A DNA stretch of 64,000 bases from Butyrivibrio sp. (GCA_015056655.1 SVFV01000013.1:1-64000), one strand, 5' to 3'. Counted from the first letter of the stretch, positions 35,709-44,776 are shown. Notes: a model not told the origin generated them from the sequence alone. Made by a program: numbers and translations.

Positions 35709-37616
35709 ATGGCAATAGGATTTCCACCAATCAGTAAAGATGATATGAGGGAGAGGGGAATTGAGCAGCTGGACTTTGTCTATGTGTGCGGGGATGCATA
35801 TGTGGATCACTCAAGTTTCGGCGCTGCCATCATAACAAGAACACTTGAGGCTCACGGATACAGCGTGGGCCTTATTTGTCAGCCCGATTATAGAGATGAA
35901 AAAAGTATAACAGTTCTGGGTGAGCCAAGGCTTGGCTTCTTAGTTTCTTCAGGAAACATGGACTCCATGGTAAATCACTACACTGTAGCTAAAAAGCGAA
36001 GAAAGACGGACGCATACAGCCCTGCTGGAGAGATGGGACGTCGCCCTGATTATGCAGTTATTGTTTACTGTAATCTGATTCGAAGAGTTTATAAGAACAA
36101 TCCTATAATCGTTGGTGGTATAGAAGGAAGTCTCAGACGCCTTGGCCACTATGATTACTGGTCAGGAAAGGTCAGAAGATCTATCCTTTTAGATAGTGGA
36201 GCAGACATTATTTCCTATGGAATGGGTGAAGTCAGTATCGTAGAAATCGCGGATGCACTTAATTCCGGAATTGCTGTTTCAGACATCAGCTTCATAAATG
36301 GAACAGTATTTAAAACCAGAAATGAAGATGATATATATGACGCTGTTAAGCTTCCTTCATTTGAGGAGATAAAAGAGGATAAGAGAAAATATGCTGAGAG
36401 CTTTGCAATTCAGTATAGAAATACCGATCCTTTTAACGGAAAAAGACTTTACGAGACCTATGATAATGCTCTTTTTGTAGTTCAGAATCCGCCGTCGAGG
36501 CCTCTATCTAAGCAGGAATTTGATGATGTATATGAAAGACCCTACATGAGAGCATGGCATCCTGTATATGATGCTGCAGGAGGTATTCCTGCTTTTTCTG
36601 AGATAAAGTATTCAATTACTTCAAACAGAGGATGCTTTGGAGAGTGTAACTTCTGCGCACTTACTTTCCATCAGGGAAGAATTGTGCAGGCAAGAAGTCA
36701 TGAGTCCATAATTAAAGAAGCCAAGACCTTTTTGGATGAGAAGGACTTTAAGGGCTATATCCATGATGTAGGAGGTCCTACAGCCCAGTTCAGATTCCCT
36801 GCCTGCAAGAAGCAGATGACAAAGGGAGCATGTCCTAATAAAAAGTGTCTGTACCCTAATGTTTGCAAAAATATGGACGTTGACCATAAGGATTATTTGT
36901 CCCTCCTTAAAAAACTAAGGAGCCTTAAGGGAGTTAAGAAGGTTTTTGTCAGAAGTGGAATAAGATTTGACTACCTTCTTGCAGATTCTGATGACACCTT
37001 TTTGAGGGAGCTTTGTAAGTATCATATAAGTGGACAGCTGAGAGTAGCTCCAGAGCATATTTCAGATAATGTTCTTTCAAAAATGGGCAAACCACAGGTT
37101 GGCGTTTACAATAAATTCATTGAGAAATTTGACAGAGTAAATAAGCAGCTTGGGCTTCAGCAGTACGCTGTTCCGTATCTTATGTCTTCCCATCCGGGAA
37201 GCACATTAAAGGATGCGATTGCCCTTGCTGAGTATCTTTGCAAGCACAGACTTAATCCTGATCAGGTTCAGGATTTTTATCCAACTCCTGGTACAGTATC
37301 TACCTGTATGTACTACACAGGCATAGATCCGCTTACAATGGAAGAAGTATACGTTGCTAAGGATCCTCATGAGAAGGCTATGCAGAGAGCCCTTATTCAG
37401 TACAAGAGACCTGAGAATTATGAGCTGGTTAAAGAAGCCCTTATTAGAGAGGGCAGAGAAGACCTCATAGGCTTTGGAAAAGACTGCCTTATTCCGCCGA
37501 GGAAGGGCGCAGGAGCAGGCCATAAATCTTATAGGACAGAAGCTAAGCCAGGTAAGATCAGGGCAAATAAATCCAAGGCTGGAAGTGGAAAGCGAAAGAA
37601 CAACAAAAGGCACTAA
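35709..37616 (+). CDS. YgiQ-family radical SAM protein
   Basis: The 635-residue protein has the family features: an N-terminal B12-binding-like region (about 20-190), a radical SAM core with the 4Fe-4S motif CFGECNFC (CxxxCxxC, about 312-319), and a C-terminal extension ending in a Lys/Arg-rich tail (about 595-635). A further Cys cluster (KGACPNKKCLYPNVC, about 375-390) could hold a second metal site. The YgiQ family is widely conserved, but its reaction is not established. The ATG follows AAAGGAATAAT. It may be co-transcribed with the aminotransferase. Confidence 0.92.
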   Translation: MAIGFPPISKDDMRERGIEQLDFVYVCGDAYVDHSSFGAAIITRTLEAHGYSVGLICQPDYRDEKSITVLGEPRLGFLVSSGNMDSMVNHYTVAKKRRKTDAYSPAGEMGRRPDYAVIVYCNLIRRVYKNNPIIVGGIEGSLRRLGHYDYWSGKVRRSILLDSGADIISYGMGEVSIVEIADALNSGIAVSDISFINGTVFKTRNEDDIYDAVKLPSFEEIKEDKRKYAESFAIQYRNTDPFNGKRLYETYDNALFVVQNPPSRPLSKQEFDDVYERPYMRAWHPVYDAAGGIPAFSEIKYSITSNRGCFGECNFCALTFHQGRIVQARSHESIIKEAKTFLDEKDFKGYIHDVGGPTAQFRFPACKKQMTKGACPNKKCLYPNVCKNMDVDHKDYLSLLKKLRSLKGVKKVFVRSGIRFDYLLADSDDTFLRELCKYHISGQLRVAPEHISDNVLSKMGKPQVGVYNKFIEKFDRVNKQLGLQQYAVPYLMSSHPGSTLKDAIALAEYLCKHRLNPDQVQDFYPTPGTVSTCMYYTGIDPLTMEEVYVAKDPHEKAMQRALIQYKRPENYELVKEALIREGREDLIGFGKDCLIPPRKGAGAGHKSYRTEAKPGKIRANKSKAGSGKRKNNKRH

Positions 37617-37653
37617 GCGCGAAAGACTTAGTTAAGTGCTCTACAATTGAAAA

Positions 37654-37708
37654 GGGCCGGGATCCAAGAACTGAATCAAACCGGCCCACTATCGAGGAAA
37701 AACCTCGC
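37654..37708 (+). other. Two hairpins in the long gap after the YgiQ gene
   Basis: GGGCCGG (37654-37660) pairs with CCGGCCC (37681-37687) around a 20-base loop. CGAGG-AAAAA-CCTCG (about 37693-37707) follows. Neither has a T-run, so they look less like terminators than like parts of a folded transcript leading into the RNA element at 37729. The rest of the 37617-37978 gap is AT-rich with no other signal seen. Confidence 0.5.
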
Positions 37709-37728
37709 TACCATCTTTATTATCCCTT

Positions 37729-37820
37729 ATTGGAGGAGGAGCTGCCAAGTGGGGAACCTGACAGCTCTGGTATGAAAAAAGTTTTGTTGGGGGAGTCAGA
37801 AGTTTTCACTTCTGATAATG
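37729..37820 (+). ncRNA. Structured RNA element, copy 2 (class not recognised)
   Basis: It has the same layout as the element at 14138-14230. A GGAGGAGG run is followed by a stem (AGCTGCCAAG with CCTGACAGCT, 8 of 10 pairs) closing a TGGGGAA loop. The box TATGAAAAAAGTTTTGTTGG follows, then a perfect hairpin TCAGAAG-TTTTCA-CTTCTGA. Stem sequences differ from copy 1 while pairing, loop and box are kept, which supports RNA function. An outer stem between TTTATTATC (about 37717-37725) and GATAATGTAA is possible. It lies about 160 bases upstream of mnmA. Confidence 0.6.
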
Positions 37821-37978
37821 TAATGATACCTTTTAATTTTTGCTAAATTGTGTACGTTCCCTAAAAGAACAGTGATATAAATATAAGAATAAAATTAAAA
37901 AGTATTACTAAATCATAAACACGAAAAATAATGAAACAACTCACGAAAATGTGATTTTAAGCCAAGGAAGCGTTAGTT

Positions 37979-39067
37979 ATGGATAACAAAAATGAGAAAA
38001 AAACAGCACTTATCGCTATGAGCGGTGGTGTAGATAGCAGTGTTGCAGCATCTCTTATGAAGGACAGAGGCTTTGATTGTATCGGATGCACTATGCGACT
38101 TTATGAGAATGATATGATTGGAGAGGATTTATTTGGAACCTGCTGTAGTCTTAAGGATACAGAGGATGCAAGGGCTGTCACAGAGAAGATTGGAATTCCA
38201 TACTATATTTTCCACTATGAAAAGGAATTTATAGATAATGTTATAGAGCCCTTTGTATGCAGCTATGAAAGGGGAGAGACTCCTAATCCCTGCATCAGAT
38301 GCAACAAGTATCTTAAGTTCGACATACTTTATCAGAAGGCTAAGGAGCTTGGCTGTGAGTATATAGTTACAGGTCATTATGCAAGGATTGAGGAAAAGGA
38401 TGGCCATTTTTATCTTAAGAAGGCACTTGATCTAACGAAGGACCAGAGCTATGTGCTTTATGATCTGACTGAAGAACAGCTCTCACATACATTTTTCCCT
38501 CTTGGGGACTATACCAAGAACACAGCCAGACAGATGGCTGATGAGAAGGAATTTGTGACCTCTCATAAGAGTGACAGTCAGGATATCTGTTTTGTTCCTG
38601 ACGGTGATTATGCCGGAATGATCAGAAGATATAGAAATAAGGATTATCCTAAGGGACCTATAGTTGATGCTCAGGGTAATGTTCTTGGCGAGCATAACGG
38701 AATCATTGGCTATACGATAGGCCAGAGAAGGGGCCTTGGAGTTCCTGCTGACAGAAGACTTTACGTAACAAAGCTTGATGTAGAGAACAATACAGTTGTT
38801 CTTTCGGATAATAGCGACCTCTTTGAGAAAGAGGTTCTTGTAAGAGACTTTAACTGGATAACAGGAGAAGCTCCCAAGGGTGAGTTCAGATGCATGGCTA
38901 AGGTCAGATACAGACATAAAGAGCAGCCTGCAACAGCAGTTATCTTAGAAGACGGCCACGCTAGAATTACATTTGATGAGCCACAAAGAGCAATAACTGC
39001 AGGACAGTCCGCTGTACTCTATGAAAGCGACATAGTTCTAGGCGGTGGAATCATTTATAAATCGTGA
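37979..39067 (+). CDS. mnmA: tRNA-specific 2-thiouridylase MnmA
   Basis: It thiolates the wobble uridine of Lys, Glu and Gln tRNAs. The 362-residue protein has the PP-loop MSGGVDSSVAAS (about 14-25), the first catalytic Cys region NPCIRCNKYLKFD (about 103), and the second in SQDICFVPDGDY (about 205). The C-terminal beta domains are complete. The ATG follows AAGGAAGCG. It follows RNA element copy 2, but no functional link is shown. Confidence 0.95.
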   Translation: MDNKNEKKTALIAMSGGVDSSVAASLMKDRGFDCIGCTMRLYENDMIGEDLFGTCCSLKDTEDARAVTEKIGIPYYIFHYEKEFIDNVIEPFVCSYERGETPNPCIRCNKYLKFDILYQKAKELGCEYIVTGHYARIEEKDGHFYLKKALDLTKDQSYVLYDLTEEQLSHTFFPLGDYTKNTARQMADEKEFVTSHKSDSQDICFVPDGDYAGMIRRYRNKDYPKGPIVDAQGNVLGEHNGIIGYTIGQRRGLGVPADRRLYVTKLDVENNTVVLSDNSDLFEKEVLVRDFNWITGEAPKGEFRCMAKVRYRHKEQPATAVILEDGHARITFDEPQRAITAGQSAVLYESDIVLGGGIIYKS

Positions 39068-39194
39068 TTTAATATAATATAAATAAAGTCTTAAATATCT
39101 GAATTTTTAATAATATATCTACGCTATTTGGTCATACGCATTTCCAGTTTTGTATAATAAACGGGAAAGCGTTTTGTACCAAAGGAGGTATGTT

Positions 39195-40901
39195 ATGGCG
39201 TTAGTGAAAGGATTAACAAATCACGTTTTTTGTACAGTTATGAAGAAAAAAGGTGCAAATGCGTTAAGACACCTTGATGAAGTCAGCAGAAGAGCTGTTG
39301 AGGCGAGTGAAGAAACCCTTATGAAAATCATTAAGGATAATGCTGACACTGAATATGGAAAGTTATATGACTTTGCGAATATTAACAGTATAGAAGAATA
39401 CAAAAAGAAAGTTCCTTTTTCCAATTATGATAACTATGCTCCTTACATTGACAGAATGATCAAAAATGATGAGGAGAATCTTATAACCAGCTATCCGGTA
39501 AAGCATTATGCCTTAAGCTCCGGTAGCGTTGGTGTCCCTAAACATATTCCCGTAACCCAGGCGACCCTGGACAATTATGCAATTTATGGTGCCAGTATTG
39601 TATTTGGTGTAATGGATGAGTATTACAAGAATACAACTGGTAAATCATATAAAGACGGATACTGTCTTAATACTATTGAGGCACCTCCGATGGTAACAGA
39701 GAATGGTATACCCAAAGGACCTATCTCTGGAACTACTATGCGAGCTTTTGCTGATCAGCTTCATAACTTTATGACTTCTCCTGCAGAGCTTGTTTTTCCT
39801 GAAGAGTCATTTGATAGCAAATATCTCAAGCTTAGATTTGCTTTGGGTCAGAGAAAAGTAATATGCATGACCTCAGCATTTATGACATCCCTTGTGGATA
39901 TGATGACATGGCTTGAATCCAATTGGGAAAGCATGTGTGATGACATTGAGAAGGGTGTTATTGGAGAAAACGTTCTTATTTCGCCTGAGAGTAGACGCAA
40001 GTTTGAAGCTATGTTGAGCCCTGATCCGGATAGAGCAAATGAGCTCAGAGAAGAGTTTAAAAAGGGCTTTGATGAGATCGTTATCAGAATCTGGCCTGAT
40101 TTCCAGTGGCTTGGAGCAATAGGAACAGGTGGTTTCTCACAGTATACTCAGAAAATGAGAAAGTATACAGGAAGAAATATTCCTTACAGCTTCCTTAACT
40201 ACGCTGCTTCAGAATCACTTATGGCAGTTGCAAGAAGAACAGGAGAGGATGGCTTTGTACTTCTGCCTGATGGCGGATTCTATGAGTTTATTCCTGCTGA
40301 TTCTGATGATGAAGAGACGACACTTACAATTGACCAGTTAGAAGAGGGAAAGGACTACGAAATAGTTGTAACTAACCTTTCTGGATTCTATAGATATAAG
40401 ATTAAGGACGTAGTAAGAGTAAAGGGATTTTATAACAAGGCTCCCATGGTTTCATTCCTTTATCGTAAGAATCAGATGATCTCCATCGCAGGTGAGAAGA
40501 CAAACGAAGAAGCTCTTCGTTGGACTATTGATAGATTCCAGGATGAGACAGGGCTATTTATCACAGATTACAGCGTATATGCTGATACAGATTCAAAGCC
40601 TGGTCGCTATGTAATTTTGATGGAGCCTGATCAGGAACTGGATGAAAGTAAGCTCCCAGAATATCGTGACATAGTTGAGAACCTTTTGGGACAGGCTAAT
40701 CCTTCATTTGGTAAGAAGGTTACAGATGGAACACTTGGAAGAACAAAGCTTTGCATAACTCAGAAAGAAACCTACATGCTGTATCGTGATCTCATGATCA
40801 TGAAGGGTGTTTCACAGAACCAGTTAAAGCCTGTAAGAGCTATAGATACCTTGATGAAGGAAAAGTTCTTCTTCAAGCTTGTTGAGCAAGAAATAGAATG
40901 A
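39195..40901 (+). CDS. Bacterial GH3-family acyl-adenylating enzyme
   Basis: GH3 proteins are ANL-superfamily enzymes that, in plants, adenylate hormone-like carboxylic acids and join them to amino acids. The 568-residue protein carries the ATP-binding segment YALSSGSVGVPKHIPVT (about 100-116), FLNYAASESLMA near 330 and YRYKIKDVVRVKGF near 398. Bacterial members are largely uncharacterised. The start was set to ATG 39195 behind a perfect AAAGGAGG; a longer TTG frame starts 45 bases upstream. The debranching enzyme starts 1 base after its stop, suggesting an operon. Confidence 0.88.
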   Translation: MALVKGLTNHVFCTVMKKKGANALRHLDEVSRRAVEASEETLMKIIKDNADTEYGKLYDFANINSIEEYKKKVPFSNYDNYAPYIDRMIKNDEENLITSYPVKHYALSSGSVGVPKHIPVTQATLDNYAIYGASIVFGVMDEYYKNTTGKSYKDGYCLNTIEAPPMVTENGIPKGPISGTTMRAFADQLHNFMTSPAELVFPEESFDSKYLKLRFALGQRKVICMTSAFMTSLVDMMTWLESNWESMCDDIEKGVIGENVLISPESRRKFEAMLSPDPDRANELREEFKKGFDEIVIRIWPDFQWLGAIGTGGFSQYTQKMRKYTGRNIPYSFLNYAASESLMAVARRTGEDGFVLLPDGGFYEFIPADSDDEETTLTIDQLEEGKDYEIVVTNLSGFYRYKIKDVVRVKGFYNKAPMVSFLYRKNQMISIAGEKTNEEALRWTIDRFQDETGLFITDYSVYADTDSKPGRYVILMEPDQELDESKLPEYRDIVENLLGQANPSFGKKVTDGTLGRTKLCITQKETYMLYRDLMIMKGVSQNQLKPVRAIDTLMKEKFFFKLVEQEIE

Positions 40902-40902
40902 T

Positions 40903-43041
40903 ATGAAATCTATTGATACTTTCTCTACAGATATTATAAATGGATATGAATGCAGGGCCGGGAGAGTTTTGCCCTTTGGAGCGACTATTGTTGAGGACGC
41001 TGTTAATTTCAGCGTCTACTCCAAGGAGGCCACAAGCTGTACTCTGGTCCTTTTTCATCATTCGCAGAAAAAGCCCTTCGTTGAAATTCCATTTCCTGAA
41101 GAATACAGAATGGGAAATGTGTTTACAATGATGGTTTTTGGCCTTGATATTGAAACCACTGAATATGGTTATAGATTTGACGGTGAGTATGATCCGCCCC
41201 GTGGCCTATATTACGACAAGAAAAAGGTATTACTTGACCCTTATGCGAAATCCGTAACAGGTAGAAGTGTATGGGGAAAGAAAACCTCTGGAAATAATGA
41301 TTTCTGTCATAGAGGACAGATTATAAGAGAGGATTTTGACTGGGAAAAGGACACACCTTTAAAGAAACAGTCAAAAGACCTCATCATTTATGAAGCCCAT
41401 GTAAGATCACTGACCATGAACAAAAACAGTGGTGTAAAGTACAGGGGAACTTATAGGGGAATTATTGAGAAAATTCCTTATCTTAAAAAGCTTGGAATAA
41501 ACTGTGTTGAGCTTATGCCTATATTTGAGTTCGATGAGTTTGAGAATTCAAGGAAGGTTGGAGGTAAAACACTCTATAACTACTGGGGCTATTCAACAGT
41601 GTGCTTTTTTGCTCCAAAGGCTGGCTATGCGGCATCAGCGCCCTATGGCCTTGAAGCAGATGAGCTAAAAAACATGATAAAAAAGCTTCATCAGAATGGT
41701 ATAGAAGTAATCCTGGATGTAGTTTTTAATCATACTGCAGAAGGAAATGAGAAAGGCCCATACATAAGCTACAGAGGCATAGACAACAGAACATATTACA
41801 TCATGACACCTGATGGCTGGTATTACAATTTCAGCGGCTGCGGTAATACCATGAACTGTAATAATTCGGTAGTAAGGAACATGATCCTGGACTGCCTAAG
41901 ATATTGGGTATCTTCTTATCACGTAGATGGATTCAGGTTCGACCTTGCGTCCATCCTTACACGAGATGAGAATGGTGCGCCAATGCTTACACCTCCGCTT
42001 CTGGAAAATCTTGCAAGAGACCCTGTTCTTGGAACCACCAAGCTGATAGCAGAAGCCTGGGATGCAGGTGGATTATATCAGGTTGGAAATTTTCCCTCCT
42101 GGAACAGATGGGCTGAATGGAACGGAAAATATAGAGACTGTATCCGTAGATTCGTAAAAGGAGAGGGTGAAGCTGCGCCTGAACTATTTTGCAGGATATC
42201 AGGTTCTGATGATATGTATGGACACAGAAGCAGTTCTGTCTCCATCAACTTTGTGACCTGTCATGATGGCTTCACCTTAAATGATCTGGTTTCATACAAC
42301 GAAAAACATAACGAAGCAAATGGTGAGAACAATAATGATGGCTGTAATGATAACAACAGCTGGAATTGTGGTGCAGAGGGAGAAACAAAGGATCAGGAGA
42401 TAAACAGACTAAGACAAAGGCAGATGAAGAATTTCATGACGATTCTTCTTACAAGTAAAGGAATTCCTATGTTCCTCTCAGGGGATGAGATGGGAAATAC
42501 CCAGTACGGAAATAACAATGCCTATTGTCAGGACAGTGAGATATCCTGGATTGACTGGTCTCAGCTTGATAAGAACAATTCTTATTTTGAATATGTGAAA
42601 GCTCTTATAGCCTTAAGAAATGAGCATCCTGTTATTCGTAATGATTCCTTCAATGTTGGCGAGAACAGTACGGGTTATCCCGAGATGTCTTTCCACGGTT
42701 TAAAGCCCTGGGAGCTTGATAGAAACAGCCCGACACTTACCTTTGCGTATATGTACGTTGAGCCTTCGGATAAATATGGTACTAAAGAGAATACATTTAT
42801 CTATGTTGCTGTAAATGCACATTGGGAGGAGCATTACTTTGAACTCCCTGTTATTCCTGATGGATATAAGTGGAATGTGTACTGCAGGGCAGATGTAGAT
42901 GATAGATCGTATTTGGATGGTAGATTGTATGTGGATGATAGATCGGATGTGGATGGCAAGTCTGGAAGCGTAGATCAGGCACTTAACGGAATCAACCTTG
43001 GATCCAGATCCAGTGCTGTGATTCTTGGAAGGAAAGCTTAA
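40903..43041 (+). CDS. glgX: GH13 glycogen debranching enzyme (GlgX/isoamylase type)
   Basis: The 712-residue protein has an N-terminal CBM48 domain (about 10-110) and a GH13 barrel with the nucleophile Asp in DGFRFDLAS (about 343), the acid/base Glu in LIAEAWDAGG (about 383) and the transition-state Asp in TCHDGFT (about 453). It probably cleaves alpha-1,6 branches of glycogen or limit dextrins in the cytoplasm. No signal peptide is present. The C-terminal domain contains four Asp-rich hexapeptide repeats. Translation probably couples to the GH3 gene, because no separate ribosome site is clear. Confidence 0.92.
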   Translation: MKSIDTFSTDIINGYECRAGRVLPFGATIVEDAVNFSVYSKEATSCTLVLFHHSQKKPFVEIPFPEEYRMGNVFTMMVFGLDIETTEYGYRFDGEYDPPRGLYYDKKKVLLDPYAKSVTGRSVWGKKTSGNNDFCHRGQIIREDFDWEKDTPLKKQSKDLIIYEAHVRSLTMNKNSGVKYRGTYRGIIEKIPYLKKLGINCVELMPIFEFDEFENSRKVGGKTLYNYWGYSTVCFFAPKAGYAASAPYGLEADELKNMIKKLHQNGIEVILDVVFNHTAEGNEKGPYISYRGIDNRTYYIMTPDGWYYNFSGCGNTMNCNNSVVRNMILDCLRYWVSSYHVDGFRFDLASILTRDENGAPMLTPPLLENLARDPVLGTTKLIAEAWDAGGLYQVGNFPSWNRWAEWNGKYRDCIRRFVKGEGEAAPELFCRISGSDDMYGHRSSSVSINFVTCHDGFTLNDLVSYNEKHNEANGENNNDGCNDNNSWNCGAEGETKDQEINRLRQRQMKNFMTILLTSKGIPMFLSGDEMGNTQYGNNNAYCQDSEISWIDWSQLDKNNSYFEYVKALIALRNEHPVIRNDSFNVGENSTGYPEMSFHGLKPWELDRNSPTLTFAYMYVEPSDKYGTKENTFIYVAVNAHWEEHYFELPVIPDGYKWNVYCRADVDDRSYLDGRLYVDDRSDVDGKSGSVDQALNGINLGSRSSAVILGRKA
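42895..42966 (+). repeat. Four 18-bp tandem repeats in the debranching enzyme gene
   Basis: The units encode VDDRSY, LDGRLY, VDDRSD and VDGKSG. They are inserted in the C-terminal beta domain between VYCRA and the last helix-like segment. This is a recent in-frame expansion that probably forms a surface loop. Confidence 0.8.
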
Positions 43042-43139
43042 AGAATTTCCATAAAAGCAGGTTTGCATTCCTTACCATACTATTACTTACAAGATCTGCG
43101 AGGAAATTTTGTTGCTTTGATACTGGATTTCCATGACAG

Positions 43140-43663
43140 GTATATAAAAGTCTGGAAAGCAGGCAGATCTATATACTTTTTTCATTGCCTTGCTCTGAGA
43201 TTTTTTCTGTAAGGTATATAAAAGTCAGAAAAGCAGGCTGACTTATATACTTTTTACATTGCCTTGCCCCAGAATTTTTTCTGTAGAGTATATAAAAGTG
43301 AAGGATAAAGAAGCATTTATATACTTTTTACATTACCTTGCCCCAGAATTTTTTCTGTAGAGTATATAAAAATAAAAGATATAAGCGCATTTATATACCT
43401 TTATCGGTTATTTCATTGCAAAATTTTGTTTGATAAGTATATAAAATCTCTCTATAGAGCAGGTTTTATATACTTTTTAGTTTAGCTTTGTTTCTGATGG
43501 GTATATAAATTTGCTGATTTGACTAGTTTTATATGTCAATTTGGTGCTGGGATTATAAGAGAAAACATATAAAAAATAAGAAAACAGAAAGATTTATATG
43601 CTTACGTTACAATCATAGCCTCGAAAAAGCATATAAATTCACAAAAATTCTAGGATTTATGTG
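43140..43663. repeat. Array of eight regularly spaced hairpin units
   Basis: Units start at 43140, 43214, 43288, 43362, 43437, 43501, 43565 and 43629, so the period is 74, 74, 74, 75, then 64, 64, 64. Each begins with GTATATAAA (or CATATAAA) and about 28 bases later has TTTATATAC (or TTTATATG), giving a 36-37 nt hairpin. In the first units the interval between hairpins is conserved (TTTTTACATTGCCTTGCCCC), while the hairpin loops differ. Arms change together in later units, from GTATATAAA/TTTATATAC to CATATAAA/TTTATATG. It lies between glgX and a broken gene. No cas gene or reading frame is present. Function unknown. Confidence 0.8.
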
Positions 43664-43682
43664 ATTCCTGGATCTACATTAG

Positions 43683-43994
43683 ATAAGTATTGATCCACGT
43701 TTTAAAGTAAGTTTTAAGACTTCTTATTCAACCAAGGCTTTAAGTACAATTGAGAAAGAAAGTAATGATTCCTTTAAAAAAGCAAATAAATTGAAATATG
43801 ATTTATATTTGGAAAATACAAAAATAAAAAAATATAATGCAAGGAAAGCTATAGGAAAAGCGGGAGAAAAAAAGAAATACTTTGTGAAGAAACTAAAAAA
43901 AGGTGATACGGTTTATATAAAAATTGAATCAGGAAATACAACGGGATTGTATGGCCTTACTATACATGATGCTACAATTCCTTTAGGATATTAA
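43683..43994 (+). pseudogene. 3' remnant of a secreted-protein gene (PPC-like domain)
   Basis: The frame opens after a stop at 43680 and has no proper ATG start; the longest start codon is a TTG at 43791. The translation contains TIEKESNDSFKKANKL followed by KKYFVKKLKKGDTVYIKIE and GLYGLTIHDA. This is the layout of a bacterial pre-peptidase C-terminal (PPC) domain, normally the end of a large secreted enzyme. The rest of the gene is missing and is replaced upstream by the hairpin array. It is probably a decayed 3' end, but expression from TTG 43791 as a 67-residue peptide cannot be excluded. Confidence 0.6.
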
Positions 43995-44629
43995 AAGGAA
44001 TTATGAAGCATATTCGTAAAGATATGTAGCAGCCTCCCGGTAAAGCCCCAGATCACAGGGGAAGTCTTATCATAGATGTACATGTCATACTTCTGGATAA
44101 TTGGCTTGTAGCCTCTGCCGTTACTTACAAGATCTGCAGGGAAATCTGAAGGAGCGACGGTGTGTTTCTCCATGGGGTAGCAGAGAGGCGGATTATTCTC
44201 AAAAAATGAAATGGGATATGTTATGACCTGTTCGACTTCATCCTTGGAGTAGGTAAAGTTATAGTTATTAAGGAAGCCGACAAATGGATAAACGTTGTTA
44301 CCTGTGGGGCCGACCATGGGTGGAAGTGCCGCTATTATTTCAATATAAGATTCATCTGTGCCATTAGGGAAAAGCTCTTCGAGACATTCTCTGATGGCGC
44401 AGTTTTTAGGTGATTCATTTCCTTCAACTTTTCCGCCGGGGAAGCATACATCACCTGGCTGGAATTTCAGGGAGTGGGAGCGTTCTTCAAAGACGATATG
44501 GAGCTCGCCATCCTTTTCAACAATTGGGATGAGGACAGCAGAACTTCCGGCAGGGATATCTGTCCTTGAAGCATTATTCTTTTCTATGATGGTTTTCAAT
44601 TGTCCTTTGCTATATCTGCTTATATTCAT
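43991..44629 (-). CDS. Nudix hydrolase, CoA-pyrophosphatase-like
   Basis: The 212-residue protein has a Nudix box: GGKVEGNESPKNCAIRECLE (about 62-81) followed by EL, matching Gx5Ex7REUxEE. PGDVCFPGGKVE precedes the box, and the later PMVGPTGNNVYPFVGFL is similar to the CoA-specific (UPF0035-type) subgroup. It probably splits CoA or a related nucleoside diphosphate. The ATG lies near a weak AGGA site on the minus strand. Its 3' end overlaps the end of the PPC-like remnant by 4 bases. Confidence 0.88.
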   Translation of the reverse strand: MNISRYSKGQLKTIIEKNNASRTDIPAGSSAVLIPIVEKDGELHIVFEERSHSLKFQPGDVCFPGGKVEGNESPKNCAIRECLEELFPNGTDESYIEIIAALPPMVGPTGNNVYPFVGFLNNYNFTYSKDEVEQVITYPISFFENNPPLCYPMEKHTVAPSDFPADLVSNGRGYKPIIQKYDMYIYDKTSPVIWGFTGRLLHIFTNMLHNSF

Positions 44630-44776
44630 CTCTTCTGAAATCCTCTAAATTATTTAACTCTATTTTACAACTTTTATCAATTTTGCGATATTTTAAGAAT
44701 TATTTAATTGTATATAATTCAATTATAATGTAGCATGAAATGTATATAGAACACTAATCTTAAGGAGGTTATTCTT

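Noticed and set aside
42700..43068. 122-residue minus-strand frame with Ile/His/Ser repeats
   Set aside because: It is the reverse reading of the 18-bp repeats in the debranching enzyme gene and has no independent support.
43140..43663. CRISPR array
   Set aside because: Units have conserved connectors and variable loops, but the variable parts are only about 15-20 bases, repeats diverge strongly from left to right, hairpin arms covary, and no cas gene is present.
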